A stretch of DNA of 64,000 bases from Leptospira abararensis (GTDB lineage: Bacteria > Spirochaetota > Leptospiria > Leptospirales > Leptospiraceae), in assembly GCF_016918735.1 (NCBI RefSeq), contig NZ_JAFFPR010000009.1, positions 124,001-188,000 on the forward strand, read 5' to 3'. The translations under genes and the position numbers were made by a program. Shown in pieces: positions 20,487 through 30,172 of the stretch (positions are counted from its first letter, which is position 1; each line of letters opens with the position of its first letter). The notes under the pieces were generated by a model, which was not told where the DNA came from, ran no database searches, and saw nothing but the letters and a program-made list of their open reading frames with translations.

Positions 20487-23252
20487 ATGCCTGATACTAT
20501 TACCGAAGACAAATCAAACAAAATCGCCGACAACGACAAACTAACACCTCTCTTTAATGAGGAAATTTACGTACGTGCTGATGCTGGAACGGTCCCCGTT
20601 TCCAAATTCAAAATCTTTGACGATGTCATTGATGCATATAAGGCAGAAAATCGTTTAGCAGAAGCTAAACAAAAAATTGAAGACCATTTCAAAGAACATC
20701 CTGAGTCTATCTCCGCCAAATATATGTTAATGATCATCTCTTTCATGGAAGATTCCATGGGAGATGCAAATTTGGTGAAGAGCATTTTGGATTCTTTCAA
20801 AGCTCACGCAAAATGGACTATCATCGAATACATTACTGATTCTATTTTACGATTTGGTGATCATAGACTTGCTCTCCGCGTTAAGGCGGAGGCACTTGAC
20901 AAACTCAAGAAAAACAAAGAACTCAAAGTCGTTCTTGAGAAACTTGCCAAACAAGATCGTAAAAACCCGGAGATTGCAAAGAAGTATGGCTTTTCCATTA
21001 TGGAAGAAGACAAACCAAAAGCAATTTCCTATCTCAAACTCGCTGTTGAGATGTATGCAAAGAATAAAGAATACGTTCAGATGGAGGAAATTTGGCCTAC
21101 CATCGTTCAAAACAACTATGAGGATGTTTCTTTCTTCGATAAAATTGAACGTATCCTTCTTGGACAGAGAGAAAAAACTCGTCTCGTCGGTCTTCTTTAC
21201 CCAATCGTTGAACCTTTTAAGGCAATGGAAGATTGGGATCATGTGATCTACTTCTTAAAAAAGATTTTAGAACATGAAGCGGCTTCACAAAAGGCAAGAA
21301 ACGAACTCATTCGTGCTTACAAACAAAAATACACAGCACACTCATTACTAGAAGACTTCCTCAAGATGAGTGAACTTGGGAACAACCGTAAACCGGTTAA
21401 ACTTTGTATCACCAACTTTGAAAGAAATATCGTATTTGATACTGGTAACTATGTAATGCATAGAAATTGGGGTGTAGGTAAAATCACATCCATCTCCCAA
21501 ACGGGAGATTCTATCTTTGTTGATTTTGAAGAAAAGAAAGACCACAAACTTTCGATCCAAATGGCCATCACTTCTTTAAAACCACTCAAAAAAGACCATA
21601 TTTGGGTGCAACACTACGAAGATAAAAATGGTATCAACGCCATGTTTGCTGAGAACTTACCTGAGTTCTTAAAACAACTTTTGAAATCATACGACAACCG
21701 AATGATTATTGGCGATATGAAGAACGAACTCATCGGAACCTTCTTAAAAGCTGATGAGTGGTCCAAGTGGTGGGCAAAGGTTAAGTCGGTTCTTAAAAAA
21801 GAAGCCAATATCGGAATGAATCCTAAGAAAAAGGATGAAGTTGTGTATCATGAAAAACCGATTACACATTCCGAAACCTTAACTCAGAAATTCCAAGCAA
21901 CAAGCGACAGTAATAAAAAATTGGAAATCGCTATGGAAGCAGTTCGCGACGCAGATGAAGCTGCAGAAGCGGGTGATTTTTTCATCTCCCATTACGGTGA
22001 AGAAGAAACGGCAAGAGATTCTGTTCGTAAACTTTCTGCTTACCTCTATTTAGAAGAAGCAAGCAAAGCATGGCCAACGGAAGAGTTTTCTCATAAAATC
22101 CGTGAACAAGAATTAACAACTCTCATCCAGTCCCTTTCTAAAGACGAAGCTCTGAAGATCTCTAAAGCATTGGAAAATACGGATATCAAAAAAGGTTTTA
22201 AGGATCTCATTCGTTCTTACCATCCAGAAGCGATCAATATCCTCATTGGACTTTTATTTGAAGTTCCGGTTAAGGTAAACCGTTCGGTTTTCCAAAACTT
22301 AGTAGCAGATGAAAAGTTTGCAGAACTCAATTTGTTTGTAGAAACAGTTTGTAATAAATCAAAAGAAAACCCAGAAGTTTTCCTTTGGGTTGCCAAATCT
22401 ATCCTTTCTCATACTTGGAAGTTTGATTGGCTAAAAGTCAGCGAAGAAGATTTGGTTCTTAGAGTGTTCCGTATTCTGAAGCCCCTTGCTAAGATTGAAG
22501 ACAAAGGAACCAAACTGAAAAACCAAGCGATGGATATTCTTTTTGGAAAGGATAATAGTTTACTTCGTGACATTCTTACCAATGCAGATGATGAGTATGT
22601 TCGAAAACTTTTTGCTCTTTTCAAAGAAGTTCCTTATGTAACAGATTTAGAAAAAGACCAACTTTATGTTCTTATCAATGAACTCAAACCAAACATTGTT
22701 TGGGATGAATACGATTCAGAAGAAGATGCAGACGATGATCCTTTAGCAAACCTTCCTAACGATGTGGTTCTCGTCACTCGTCGTGCTTTCAATGCAAAGA
22801 AACTAGAGTTTGAACACCTAGTGAACGTTGAGATGGCTGAGAACTCACGTGATATTGGAGAGGCCCAAGAGAAAGGGGACTTAAGAGAAAACGCAGAATA
22901 CAAAGCCGCAATGGAAAAACAATCTCAGTTACAAGCGGCCATCAAACGTTTGGAAGCGGAACTGAAAAGTGCAAGGATTCTCGACCTAAGTGATGTAAAA
23001 TCTGACAAAGTAGGAATCGGAACCACTGTGCGTTTGAAAAACAAACAAAGTGGCGAGGTAGTAACTTACTCGATTCTCGGTGCATGGGATGCGGATACAG
23101 AAAAGAATATCATTTCTTACCAATCTCCGCTCGCAAAATCACTACTCGGAAAACACTCTGGAAACGAGGCAACTCTAGTTTTCGGATCAACAGAAACAGT
23201 TTACGAAGTATTGGATATTGCTCGTTATTCCATGACAGGACAAGAGGCCTGA
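20487..23252 (+). CDS. greA: GreA elongation factor with long N-terminal extension
   Basis: 921 residues. Only the last ~155 (from about 765) are GreA: a coiled coil around SRDIGEAQEKGDLRENAEYKAA, whose acidic tip stimulates transcript cleavage in stalled RNA polymerase, then the FKBP-like domain (KVGIGTTVRLKNKQSGEVVTY). The preceding ~760 residues are mainly helical and contain TPR-like stretches (residues about 50-300) and a small beta-rich patch (HRNWGVGKITSISQTGDSIFVDFE). Such long GreA forms occur in other spirochaetes. Normal GreA is about 158 residues. The 3' end overlaps the convergent M23 peptidase gene by 28 bases. Confidence 0.9.
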   Translation: MPDTITEDKSNKIADNDKLTPLFNEEIYVRADAGTVPVSKFKIFDDVIDAYKAENRLAEAKQKIEDHFKEHPESISAKYMLMIISFMEDSMGDANLVKSILDSFKAHAKWTIIEYITDSILRFGDHRLALRVKAEALDKLKKNKELKVVLEKLAKQDRKNPEIAKKYGFSIMEEDKPKAISYLKLAVEMYAKNKEYVQMEEIWPTIVQNNYEDVSFFDKIERILLGQREKTRLVGLLYPIVEPFKAMEDWDHVIYFLKKILEHEAASQKARNELIRAYKQKYTAHSLLEDFLKMSELGNNRKPVKLCITNFERNIVFDTGNYVMHRNWGVGKITSISQTGDSIFVDFEEKKDHKLSIQMAITSLKPLKKDHIWVQHYEDKNGINAMFAENLPEFLKQLLKSYDNRMIIGDMKNELIGTFLKADEWSKWWAKVKSVLKKEANIGMNPKKKDEVVYHEKPITHSETLTQKFQATSDSNKKLEIAMEAVRDADEAAEAGDFFISHYGEEETARDSVRKLSAYLYLEEASKAWPTEEFSHKIREQELTTLIQSLSKDEALKISKALENTDIKKGFKDLIRSYHPEAINILIGLLFEVPVKVNRSVFQNLVADEKFAELNLFVETVCNKSKENPEVFLWVAKSILSHTWKFDWLKVSEEDLVLRVFRILKPLAKIEDKGTKLKNQAMDILFGKDNSLLRDILTNADDEYVRKLFALFKEVPYVTDLEKDQLYVLINELKPNIVWDEYDSEEDADDDPLANLPNDVVLVTRRAFNAKKLEFEHLVNVEMAENSRDIGEAQEKGDLRENAEYKAAMEKQSQLQAAIKRLEAELKSARILDLSDVKSDKVGIGTTVRLKNKQSGEVVTYSILGAWDADTEKNIISYQSPLAKSLLGKHSGNEATLVFGSTETVYEVLDIARYSMTGQEA

Positions 23253-25036
23253 AGTTCTTCTGCCCAACCGCTAGTAGAAATTAAATCCACAAACGGTTCG
23301 GAAACATTTCCGGCGAAATCAAAGGCCTTAGCTTCCAAAAGAAGATAAGGCCTTTCTTTTTGTAGGCTCTTCGGAATGAGGACTCGGATGGCACGCCTAT
23401 CGGGATCGTATTCATAGGGATAGGTTTGTCCATCGAGAGTGAGTTCTACACTGGTTCGAAATCCGCTTCCCACATCTCCAATCACATAAAACCGTTCTTC
23501 AAAACATTGGTTTCTCACTTCGGGAAGTTCAATGTATCGAGCAAGGGATGTCATTGGAAAAATAGTTGGTGGGGTTTCATCCGATAAAACCATAACAAAC
23601 CCAAGTTTGGTGAGTTTAAAACTAAATCCATTTGGTTTTCTTTTATGAGTGATGGATTGGAATTTTTGGATCGAAGAGTCATAAAAGTATAGGGAATCTT
23701 TTATGCTAGGTGAATCACCAAGGTTCCATTCTCCTAATCCTTCACCCTTCCAACTCATTTTTTTGGTATCTAATTGGTAGATTTTACCTTTGAGGGGAAG
23801 GCCTGCAGGAATTTTAAAAGGGATGTCTTTTTCGTTTCTCTCGGTAATGAGAAGGATCCCTTCGCCGGAAACTTCTGTTTTAGATAAATCCAAACTGATC
23901 TTTCCATCGAGAGAGTTGTATTTGTTTCCATTCTTTTGGTTTTTGGAAACTTGTTTTGTATCCGTTTCATTTTTCTCATGAATCACAGTAAAGAAAACAG
24001 ACGATTTGTTTCCTGTGGCATCGCGTAAAGTAACTTCAAGTGGCAATCTTTCTTTAGGTTGATATCTATCCAAATCTAAAGAAAACCCTTCTTCTTTAAA
24101 GTTTTTGGACTGTTCATACATATGATAAAAATAAACTGGTGGTGAGAGAGAGGACCTATTGATATCGTAGAACTGGTGTTTTTTGGACCCATCTTCATAT
24201 GCTAAGAAGTCGAAATTACGACTAAAGATAGACTTCCCATTTAAAAATAAATCCATTCCATACACATTGTTTTTGTTCCTAGAGCGAATGTAATCATACC
24301 CACTCAAACGAATGCGAACCTTTCCTGTGAGGGTAATGGATTCAAACAAATCTCCATTCTCCGTATACAAATCATACTTTCCTTTCGATTTTTCTTTGGC
24401 AGTGAGGAGGATGGGTTTTTCTAAATTGCCCCCTTCTAAATACATAGAAAGGATAGTAGGGGGAGTGGTGTCTTTTTGGTGGATTTCGGGAAAGTAGAGA
24501 GGATTGATATTTCCTTTTTCGGATCGGAATTCTAAGTGAAGGTGGGAAATACCAGATCCCGATTCTCCCGTTTTTCCAAGAGAAGTTCCTTTTTTTGCAA
24601 CAAACATACCGGCTGGAAGTTTTAATTGGAATCCACTCGGGTCTCCCATAAGAAGTACGGCTCGTCTTAGAAGTTCTAAATCATACAAACTACCGCCAAA
24701 GGAATGTAAGTGGGCGTATTTAGATTTTAATTTGTATTTGGGACTGTAAAGATTGAGAGAAAGTCCGTATCCCGTTTTAGAATAACTGATTTCTTCAATA
24801 TAACCATCAAACGTAGCTAAGATGCTGTGACCATTGAGACCATAAGATTTAAAATCGGAACCCAAGTGTAAGTTGTGGTTACGAATTTCCGCAAAGGTTC
24901 CGGAAACCGGAGAGTAGTAGGGAAGAGGAAATCCCACCTCATCCAAAGGGATGTCTGGAATTTTGGCTTGTCCCGAGAGAGCCAGAGGGCCAAGGTAAAG
25001 TAGGATTGTAAAAGTCCGAAGAAGAGAGATCTCCAT
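23225..25036 (-). CDS. exported M23-family metallopeptidase
   Basis: 603 residues with signal peptide MEISLLRTFTILLYLGPLALS. The LytM/M23 domain lies in the first ~180 mature residues, with zinc ligands in HLGSDFKSYG and HLHLEFRSEKG and the typical IEEISYSKTGYGLSLNLY strand. M23 enzymes cut peptidoglycan cross-links, or act as inactive activators of amidases. Here the HxxxD and HxH ligands are kept, so activity is likely. The long C-terminal ~400 residues are beta-rich and unassigned. It overlaps greA tail-to-tail by 28 bases. Confidence 0.88.
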   Translation of the reverse strand: MEISLLRTFTILLYLGPLALSGQAKIPDIPLDEVGFPLPYYSPVSGTFAEIRNHNLHLGSDFKSYGLNGHSILATFDGYIEEISYSKTGYGLSLNLYSPKYKLKSKYAHLHSFGGSLYDLELLRRAVLLMGDPSGFQLKLPAGMFVAKKGTSLGKTGESGSGISHLHLEFRSEKGNINPLYFPEIHQKDTTPPTILSMYLEGGNLEKPILLTAKEKSKGKYDLYTENGDLFESITLTGKVRIRLSGYDYIRSRNKNNVYGMDLFLNGKSIFSRNFDFLAYEDGSKKHQFYDINRSSLSPPVYFYHMYEQSKNFKEEGFSLDLDRYQPKERLPLEVTLRDATGNKSSVFFTVIHEKNETDTKQVSKNQKNGNKYNSLDGKISLDLSKTEVSGEGILLITERNEKDIPFKIPAGLPLKGKIYQLDTKKMSWKGEGLGEWNLGDSPSIKDSLYFYDSSIQKFQSITHKRKPNGFSFKLTKLGFVMVLSDETPPTIFPMTSLARYIELPEVRNQCFEERFYVIGDVGSGFRTSVELTLDGQTYPYEYDPDRRAIRVLIPKSLQKERPYLLLEAKAFDFAGNVSEPFVDLISTSGWAEELQASCPVME

Positions 25037-25113
25037 GGGAGAATCAGAATCCTACCGCTTCCTTTGTCATGCCTTTCCCGAAATCTAGAGAATTTCCCTT
25101 CATTTCGATTCCC

Positions 25114-25141
25114 TTGACAAACTAGACTTGGCACTTAAGAT
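25114..25141 (+). promoter_or_regulatory. sigma-70 promoter of lptE-fur-tgt
   Basis: Perfect -35 TTGACA (25114-25119), 16-base spacer, -10 TAAGAT (25136-25141). The start site would be near 25148, 12 bases before the lptE ATG. Confidence 0.6.
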
Positions 25142-25159
25142 GACAGGGAACATTTCTGT

Positions 25160-25711
25160 ATGAAACAAGGCATTCTATTCTTTTTCGTTCTTGTCATTTC
25201 TGGTTGTGCCTTTTTATCGAAGGAACCAGGCAGGCCACCTAAAATTGATGGAGTTCCTGTCCCTGATTCGAAACGTTTGATCTACATCCAGAATGTGAGA
25301 AACAATACTTACTCTCCTGGTATGCACACTCGCCTGACCCAAATGATTATGGAAGAAATTGACCGGCGGGGAAGGTTTATCACCACAAGAGAAAAAACTC
25401 TCGCGAAATACCGGTTGTATGCGGAAATTGTCCACTACCAACAAGTCGGAGATCTTATGGATCTTGCAGACAGACAAATTACCTCGGAGTTATTCGTAGT
25501 CACACGTGTGGAAATCATTGAAGCGGAGACGGGAAATAAAATTCCGATGGAACGAAGCGAAATTCCTGGACGGGTTCATTTTTCTACGCAAATTGGATTT
25601 CGGGAATCAGAATTGGAAGCTCAAAATCGCCTACTTCGGGTGATGGCGCTTCGAATTGCAGAAGAATCAGAAAGAGCTTGGTATTATTCTCTTTCTGGAA
25701 TTTTGAATTAA
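25160..25711 (+). CDS. lptE: LptE-like outer-membrane lipoprotein
   Basis: 183 residues with a lipoprotein signal (lipobox VISGC, Cys16). The body resembles LptE/RlpB: RLIYIQNVRNNTYSPGMHTRLTQ, an EIDRRGRF turn and AKYRLYAEIVHYQ. LptE plugs the LptD barrel that inserts lipopolysaccharide into the outer membrane. LptD is not in the window. First gene of a likely three-gene operon with a Fur regulator and tgt, 23 bases before the former. The family is assigned from pattern, so moderate certainty. Confidence 0.75.
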   Translation: MKQGILFFFVLVISGCAFLSKEPGRPPKIDGVPVPDSKRLIYIQNVRNNTYSPGMHTRLTQMIMEEIDRRGRFITTREKTLAKYRLYAEIVHYQQVGDLMDLADRQITSELFVVTRVEIIEAETGNKIPMERSEIPGRVHFSTQIGFRESELEAQNRLLRVMALRIAEESERAWYYSLSGILN

Positions 25712-25734
25712 GTTGAATCATTAGGAGATAAACC

Positions 25735-26214
25735 TTGCAAAACGATCCTATCTCGGCAGACGACACAAAAAAAGAGATGCTCGCCTTTGAAGAGTATCTA
25801 AAAGAAAAAGGGCTCAAGATTACCAACCAACGTTTGTTAGTTGCTCAGAAAATTTTTTCTTCGCACAATCATTTTACTGCCGAAGGTCTTTTGGACGAAT
25901 TAAAAGACAATAAGGATCGCATCTCTAAAGCAACTATCTACAGAATCCTTGCGATTATGGTGGAGGCTGGCCTACTCGAAGAACATGACTTTGGTAAAGA
26001 TTACAAATACTATGAACATATCATTGGTCACGAACACCATGACCATATCATCTGTATGCAGTGTGGTCGAATTGTAGAATTTATCGATGAAAGAATTGAA
26101 GAACTACAAAACAAAGCCGCATCGGAAAATGGGTTTACTATTACTGGACATAGTTTGAATATATTTGGCAATTGTTTGAATTTTGCAAATTGTGAACATA
26201 AAATCAAAAAGTAG
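25735..26214 (+). CDS. Fur-family metalloregulator
   Basis: 159 residues. An N-terminal winged helix ([40 protein letters not shown]) is followed by the metal-binding dimerisation half with the histidine cluster [14 protein letters not shown] and a CxxC, plus two C-terminal cysteines (GNCLNFANC) that may complete a structural zinc site. It could be Fur, PerR or Zur; the sequence alone does not decide. The start is TTG 25735 with AGGAG 7 bases upstream. The stop overlaps the tgt start by one base. Confidence 0.92.
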   Translation: MQNDPISADDTKKEMLAFEEYLKEKGLKITNQRLLVAQKIFSSHNHFTAEGLLDELKDNKDRISKATIYRILAIMVEAGLLEEHDFGKDYKYYEHIIGHEHHDHIICMQCGRIVEFIDERIEELQNKAASENGFTITGHSLNIFGNCLNFANCEHKIKK

Positions 26215-27329
26215 TGTCTTCTATTTTTAAAGAAAGATCGAAAGACCCCGGCTCCTTTGCCAGGACTGGAACCCTTGACCTCAATGGCATTCAAATCGAA
26301 ACTCCCATCTTTATGCCAGTGGGGACTAGAGGGAGTATCAAATCTCTTTCTTCTGCCGACATTGATGAATTGGGTTATAATCTAATTCTCGCCAATACTT
26401 ACCATTTGTATCTAAAACCTGGAAAAGAAGTATTAGATCATTTCCATGGTCTCAAAAATTTCATGTCTTACAAAAGAGCACTGCTCACCGATTCCGGCGG
26501 GTTTCAGGTCTTTAGTCTAGCCAGTCTCTTTAAATTTGAAGAAGATGGGGTTCGGTTTCAGTCCCATATTGATGGGAGCCATCATAAGTTTACTCCAGCT
26601 TCTGTCATCGATATGCAACGATCCATTGGTTCGGATATCATGATGGTTCTTGATGATTGCGCACCCTATGGAAGTGATTTGAATCGATTGGAGCTGGCAC
26701 TGGATAGAACGCACCGCTGGGCCAAAGAATCATATGAATATTGGATGGAAAGGCCTTGTGGCCAGAATGTATTTCCTATTGTCCAGGGGGGAGTCAATGA
26801 ATCCCTTCGAAAAAGAAGTTTAGATACATTACAGAACATAAATTTTCCTGGAATTGCTATTGGGGGACTCAGTGTGGGAGAACCAAGACCAGAATACATT
26901 CGTATTTTAGAATGTATGGCACCTTATTTTGACCAGGCGCGGCCTCGTTATCTTATGGGTGTAGGAACGGTCGTAGACATCCTGGAAGGTGTTAAGAATG
27001 GAATCGACATGTTTGACTGTGTGTTGCCAACAAGGAACGCTAGAAATGGCCAAGTGTTCACCTCCTTTGGCAAACTCAATTTAAGGAATGAAACCCATCG
27101 ATTGGCAGATGGTCCCATTGACCCTGAGTGTGGGTGTAAGGTTTGTGCAACATATAGTCTTGGCTACATTCGGCACTTACATAAAGTGAAGGAATTGACT
27201 GCTTTTTCGCTTTCAACGTATCACAACTTATATTTTATGCAAAGCTTCATGGAAAAGATGCGAAAGTCCATAGAAATAGGCAATTTTCAGGGTTTTTATG
27301 ACCATTGGAAAAATTTGTTTGGTAGCTAA
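26214..27329 (+). CDS. tgt: queuine tRNA-ribosyltransferase (Tgt)
   Basis: 371 residues. Exchanges guanine-34 for the queuosine precursor in tRNAs with GUN anticodons. Visible motifs: [12 protein letters not shown] (Asp for base exchange), VQGG, GGLSVGE, the nucleophile Asp in [19 protein letters not shown], and the zinc site CGCKVC with a later His. GTG start at 26214 overlaps the last base of the fur stop codon, so translation is probably coupled. Confidence 0.97.
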   Translation: MSSIFKERSKDPGSFARTGTLDLNGIQIETPIFMPVGTRGSIKSLSSADIDELGYNLILANTYHLYLKPGKEVLDHFHGLKNFMSYKRALLTDSGGFQVFSLASLFKFEEDGVRFQSHIDGSHHKFTPASVIDMQRSIGSDIMMVLDDCAPYGSDLNRLELALDRTHRWAKESYEYWMERPCGQNVFPIVQGGVNESLRKRSLDTLQNINFPGIAIGGLSVGEPRPEYIRILECMAPYFDQARPRYLMGVGTVVDILEGVKNGIDMFDCVLPTRNARNGQVFTSFGKLNLRNETHRLADGPIDPECGCKVCATYSLGYIRHLHKVKELTAFSLSTYHNLYFMQSFMEKMRKSIEIGNFQGFYDHWKNLFGS

Positions 27330-27339
27330 AATTATTAGG

Positions 27340-27368
27340 TTGACGTATCTCTTTTTTTTGAATGCAAT
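27340..27368 (+). promoter_or_regulatory. candidate promoter before the STAS gene
   Basis: TTGACG (27340-27345), 17-base spacer, TGCAAT (27363-27368). It begins 11 bases after the tgt stop and 83 bases before the STAS ATG. The -35 is strong, the -10 matches 4 of 6. Confidence 0.45.
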
Positions 27369-27422
27369 TGTACCGTCATTTCTACATTGATTGTAGCTTC
27401 ATTGAGGAGTCTCTAGACACAC

Positions 27423-27758
27423 ATGGAAATCACCAGAAGGGAAAAAGATAAAATCGTAGTCCTCGATATTAACGGGGAAATCGACCTTTATAACGCGCCT
27501 GAGATCAAGGATGTAATTGCCAAATTGATCGAAGAACAAAAGTATTGCATCGTCATCAATCTCGAGAAGGTTTCCTACATCGACTCTTCCGGAATTGGAG
27601 CTTTAATTTCAAGTTTGTCCAACTTGAAGAAATACCAAGGTGGGCTTAAAATCATCAACGTAGCTGGTTCAGTTCGTAAAGTATTTGAGCTTACAAAGTT
27701 GACTTCATTTTTTGAAATTTTCGACAGCGAAGACGAAGCCGTCACTGCTTTCAAATAA
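27423..27758 (+). CDS. STAS-domain anti-sigma-factor antagonist
   Basis: 111-residue SpoIIAA/RsbV-type protein. The phospho-acceptor serine motif is intact: NLEKVSYIDSSGIGALISSL. Such proteins, when unphosphorylated, bind the anti-sigma kinase and free its partner. The RsbW-like kinase at the window start and the SpoIIE phosphatase at 8.6 kb are candidate partners, but none is adjacent. It precedes the LysM lipoprotein by 65 bases. Ribosome site GAGGAG lies about 14 bases upstream of the ATG, rather far. Confidence 0.93.
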   Translation: MEITRREKDKIVVLDINGEIDLYNAPEIKDVIAKLIEEQKYCIVINLEKVSYIDSSGIGALISSLSNLKKYQGGLKIINVAGSVRKVFELTKLTSFFEIFDSEDEAVTAFK

Positions 27759-27823
27759 AAGGGGAAGCGTATTTGCGCTTTCTCTTTTACAAAATCCCCC
27801 GAAGAAATATTAAGGAGTTTGTT

Positions 27824-29236
27824 ATGTTAAGAAAGGAAAAGACAACAGTCTTTCTCTCTGGTTTGGTATTGTTTTCCATTGCGTTTGTCAATTGTGCTCA
27901 AGAGCTGCCAGTAAAAGAACTTGCGCTTGCAAAATCACAAGTGGAAAGAGCAGAAAGACTTTCTGCAGAAGAATATGCTCCAGAAGAGTTTACTGAGGCT
28001 AAAAAAAGTTTAATTTCAGCAAATGAATTTGCTTCCCAAGAAAACGCATCTGACTCCAAAAAGAGTGCAGATTATGCTATTTCAAAAGCTTATGATGCTT
28101 TGGAAAAAACTCTCCCAAAACTTGCTGCAAAATCCCGTGAAGAAGCAGTGACTGCCATTGATGCTGCGGACGAAGCGTACGCTTCTGAATACACTCCGGA
28201 AGAATTCAAAAAAGCGGTTACGGCTCGCGACGCTGGCGAAACTAAGTTAGCCCAAGCAGATGCAAGTCTTGCTTCTTATTTGCGCGAAGATAAAGACGAA
28301 ACAGCAAAAGAATTAAAACGCACTGTTGCTTTACAAGAATACGAAGATGCTCACAACAATTTTGTAGAGGCTGCTAAAATTAGTCAAGATGCGAAAAAAG
28401 TTGCTTTAGACAGATCAGGTTCGATTCGTCAATCTGCTGACGAAGTGGATGCAGCATTAGAAAAAGCCTATACTTATTCCAAAGGCGGAAACCCTGCGAT
28501 CGATGAAGAAAAAGCAAGAGATGCCTCTGCTCGCGAAGACATTGCTGCAGGTCGCTTAAAATCAGCTGATGAAAAGATTAAAACTGCTCGTTTGGCTTCC
28601 GCTTCTTTGTTAAAAACGGCAGTCCAAGATCATGCAAAAAACCGCAACGTACAAGCACGCGAAGTGGTTGAGGATGCGAATGCTCGTTTTGGTGAATTAA
28701 GCGCTGAAACTTATCTTAAATCTAATGCGAAAGAATCTTATGCAAGCACTCAAGAAAATTTAGGTGCATCCAACGAATCTCTCCAAGCTTCCGGAAATCT
28801 TTTAGAACAAGAAAAGTATGATGATTCCATTGCTCAGTCGGAAGAAGCCATTCGATTGGCTGAAATTTCTATTGACCAAATCGAAACTTTGAAAGGAAAA
28901 ACTACTGTTGCGAAAAAAGACCGCACCGCAGTAGAACCACAAGCAGACACTAAAACAACGACGAGAACAGCTGAGGCAGAAGGTGAAAAAACTTCTTCGG
29001 CTCAAGTGGAAGAACTTTCTGGTGGTTGGAAAAGATACACTGTAGAAAAGTCAGACCCAGCAGATTGCCTTTGGAGAATTGCTGATAGAGAAGACATCTA
29101 TAGCGATGCAAAACTTTGGCCAAGGATTTTTGAAGCCAATCGTAAATCGATCCGTAACAAAAATCTAATTTATCCAAAACAAAAATTGAATATCCCTCCT
29201 AAAACAGGTAAAATTGGAACTGCACCTAAACAATAA
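27824..29236 (+). CDS. lipoprotein with helical repeats and C-terminal LysM domain
   Basis: 470 residues. Lipoprotein signal with lipobox FVNC (Cys25). The middle is Ala/Glu/Lys-rich and helical, with repeated units of the form AEEYAPEEFTEAKKSL and ASEYTPEEFKKAVTAR, resembling DUF4398-type lipoprotein repeats. The C-terminus (about 400-460) is a LysM-like domain (YTVEKSDPADCLWRIADREDIY ... LWPRIFEANR ... NLIYPKQKLNIP), which would bind peptidoglycan. It may bridge outer membrane and cell wall. ATG 27824 follows AGGAG by 8 bases. Two hairpins follow the gene. Confidence 0.87.
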   Translation: MLRKEKTTVFLSGLVLFSIAFVNCAQELPVKELALAKSQVERAERLSAEEYAPEEFTEAKKSLISANEFASQENASDSKKSADYAISKAYDALEKTLPKLAAKSREEAVTAIDAADEAYASEYTPEEFKKAVTARDAGETKLAQADASLASYLREDKDETAKELKRTVALQEYEDAHNNFVEAAKISQDAKKVALDRSGSIRQSADEVDAALEKAYTYSKGGNPAIDEEKARDASAREDIAAGRLKSADEKIKTARLASASLLKTAVQDHAKNRNVQAREVVEDANARFGELSAETYLKSNAKESYASTQENLGASNESLQASGNLLEQEKYDDSIAQSEEAIRLAEISIDQIETLKGKTTVAKKDRTAVEPQADTKTTTRTAEAEGEKTSSAQVEELSGGWKRYTVEKSDPADCLWRIADREDIYSDAKLWPRIFEANRKSIRNKNLIYPKQKLNIPPKTGKIGTAPKQ

Positions 29237-29250
29237 ACTATGTTTAGGTG
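29223..29250 (+). repeat. perfect inverted repeat over the stop codon of the LysM lipoprotein gene
   Basis: CACCTAAAC (29223-29231) and GTTTAGGTG (29242-29250) form a perfect 9-bp stem with a 10-base loop that contains the TAA stop. It sits just before the terminator and could protect the mRNA 3' end or take part in termination. Confidence 0.6.
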
Positions 29251-29258
29251 ACTCAAAG

Positions 29259-29289
29259 AAAAAGCTGTCGTAAGGACAGCTTTTTTTTT
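29259..29289 (+). terminator. terminator of the LysM lipoprotein gene
   Basis: Stem AAAAAGCTGTC with GACAGC and the T's that follow, 5-base loop, then nine T's in total. Strong rho-independent terminator. Confidence 0.92.
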
Positions 29290-29308
29290 GTCTAAAGAAT
29301 AGGATCAT

Positions 29309-30172
29309 ATGATAAGAGGATACACAACTCCTGTAACGGAAATCACGGCAAAAGACTTTGAGACACTGGTCAGTTTGGCTCTGGAGGAAGATTTACCTGC
29401 TGGAGATATTACCACAGAGAGTCTTTTTAGTTCTGATGAAATTTGCAAGGCTGAACTTTTGGCAAAAGAAGAAGGTGTTTTGTGCGGCCTAGCTGTAATA
29501 TCCTGCCTCATCCAAAAAACAAATGCTAAAGTAGATTGGATGCCAATCCTTAACGATGGTGCAGAGCTTTCTCGGGGAACTATCATCGGTTCTTTGGAGG
29601 GTTCTCTTGTTTCTGTTTTGAAAATGGAACGGATTCTTTTAAATTTTATCCAATACCTTTCCGGGATAGCAACAAACGCGAGTAAGGTGGCAAAAGAGTT
29701 CCCCAATCTTCTTGTTTTAGATACAAGAAAAACATTACCAGGTTATAGGAAACTCGCTAAGTATGCAGTTTATATGGGAGGTGGTGCCAACCACCGATTG
29801 AATTTGTCTGAAATGGCAATGCTGAAAGACAATCATATAGCTAAAGCAGGATCTATCCAATCTGCTGTACAAATGGTTCGAAATGCTAATCCAGGGAAAA
29901 AAATAGAGCTAGAAATTGATGGTTTATCACAGCTTGATGAAGCTATGAGCTCAAATCCTGATATTATTTTGTTAGATAATTTTTCTGATTCTGATACGGA
30001 AAAAGCGATTCGAAAAATCAAAGGAAATTCTCCTCAGATTCATATTGAATGTTCTGGTGGGATCACTCCAGAAAAGTTGAAATTTCTCTCTCAGTTCCAA
30101 GATATCGGTGTCAGTATGGGTTATTTAACGCATACCGTAAAGTTTTTAGATATAAGTTTGGATATCAAATAA
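29309..30172 (+). CDS. nadC: nicotinate-nucleotide pyrophosphorylase NadC
   Basis: 287 residues. Converts quinolinate and PRPP to nicotinate mononucleotide in NAD synthesis. Family motifs visible: EEDLPAGDITTES, LDTRKTLPGYRKLAKYAVYMGGGANHRLNL, LKDNHI, EIDGL and the terminal GVSMGYLTHTVKFLDISLD. Length is normal. The ATG of rel follows its stop codon directly, with no gap. No nadA or nadB is in the window. Confidence 0.97.
   Translation: MIRGYTTPVTEITAKDFETLVSLALEEDLPAGDITTESLFSSDEICKAELLAKEEGVLCGLAVISCLIQKTNAKVDWMPILNDGAELSRGTIIGSLEGSLVSVLKMERILLNFIQYLSGIATNASKVAKEFPNLLVLDTRKTLPGYRKLAKYAVYMGGGANHRLNLSEMAMLKDNHIAKAGSIQSAVQMVRNANPGKKIELEIDGLSQLDEAMSSNPDIILLDNFSDSDTEKAIRKIKGNSPQIHIECSGGITPEKLKFLSQFQDIGVSMGYLTHTVKFLDISLDIK

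Noticed and set aside
27824..29236. Repeated EEF-type units of the LysM lipoprotein as a DNA repeat array
   Set aside because: The units repeat at protein level only and diverge in DNA, so they are domain repeats, not a CRISPR or satellite.
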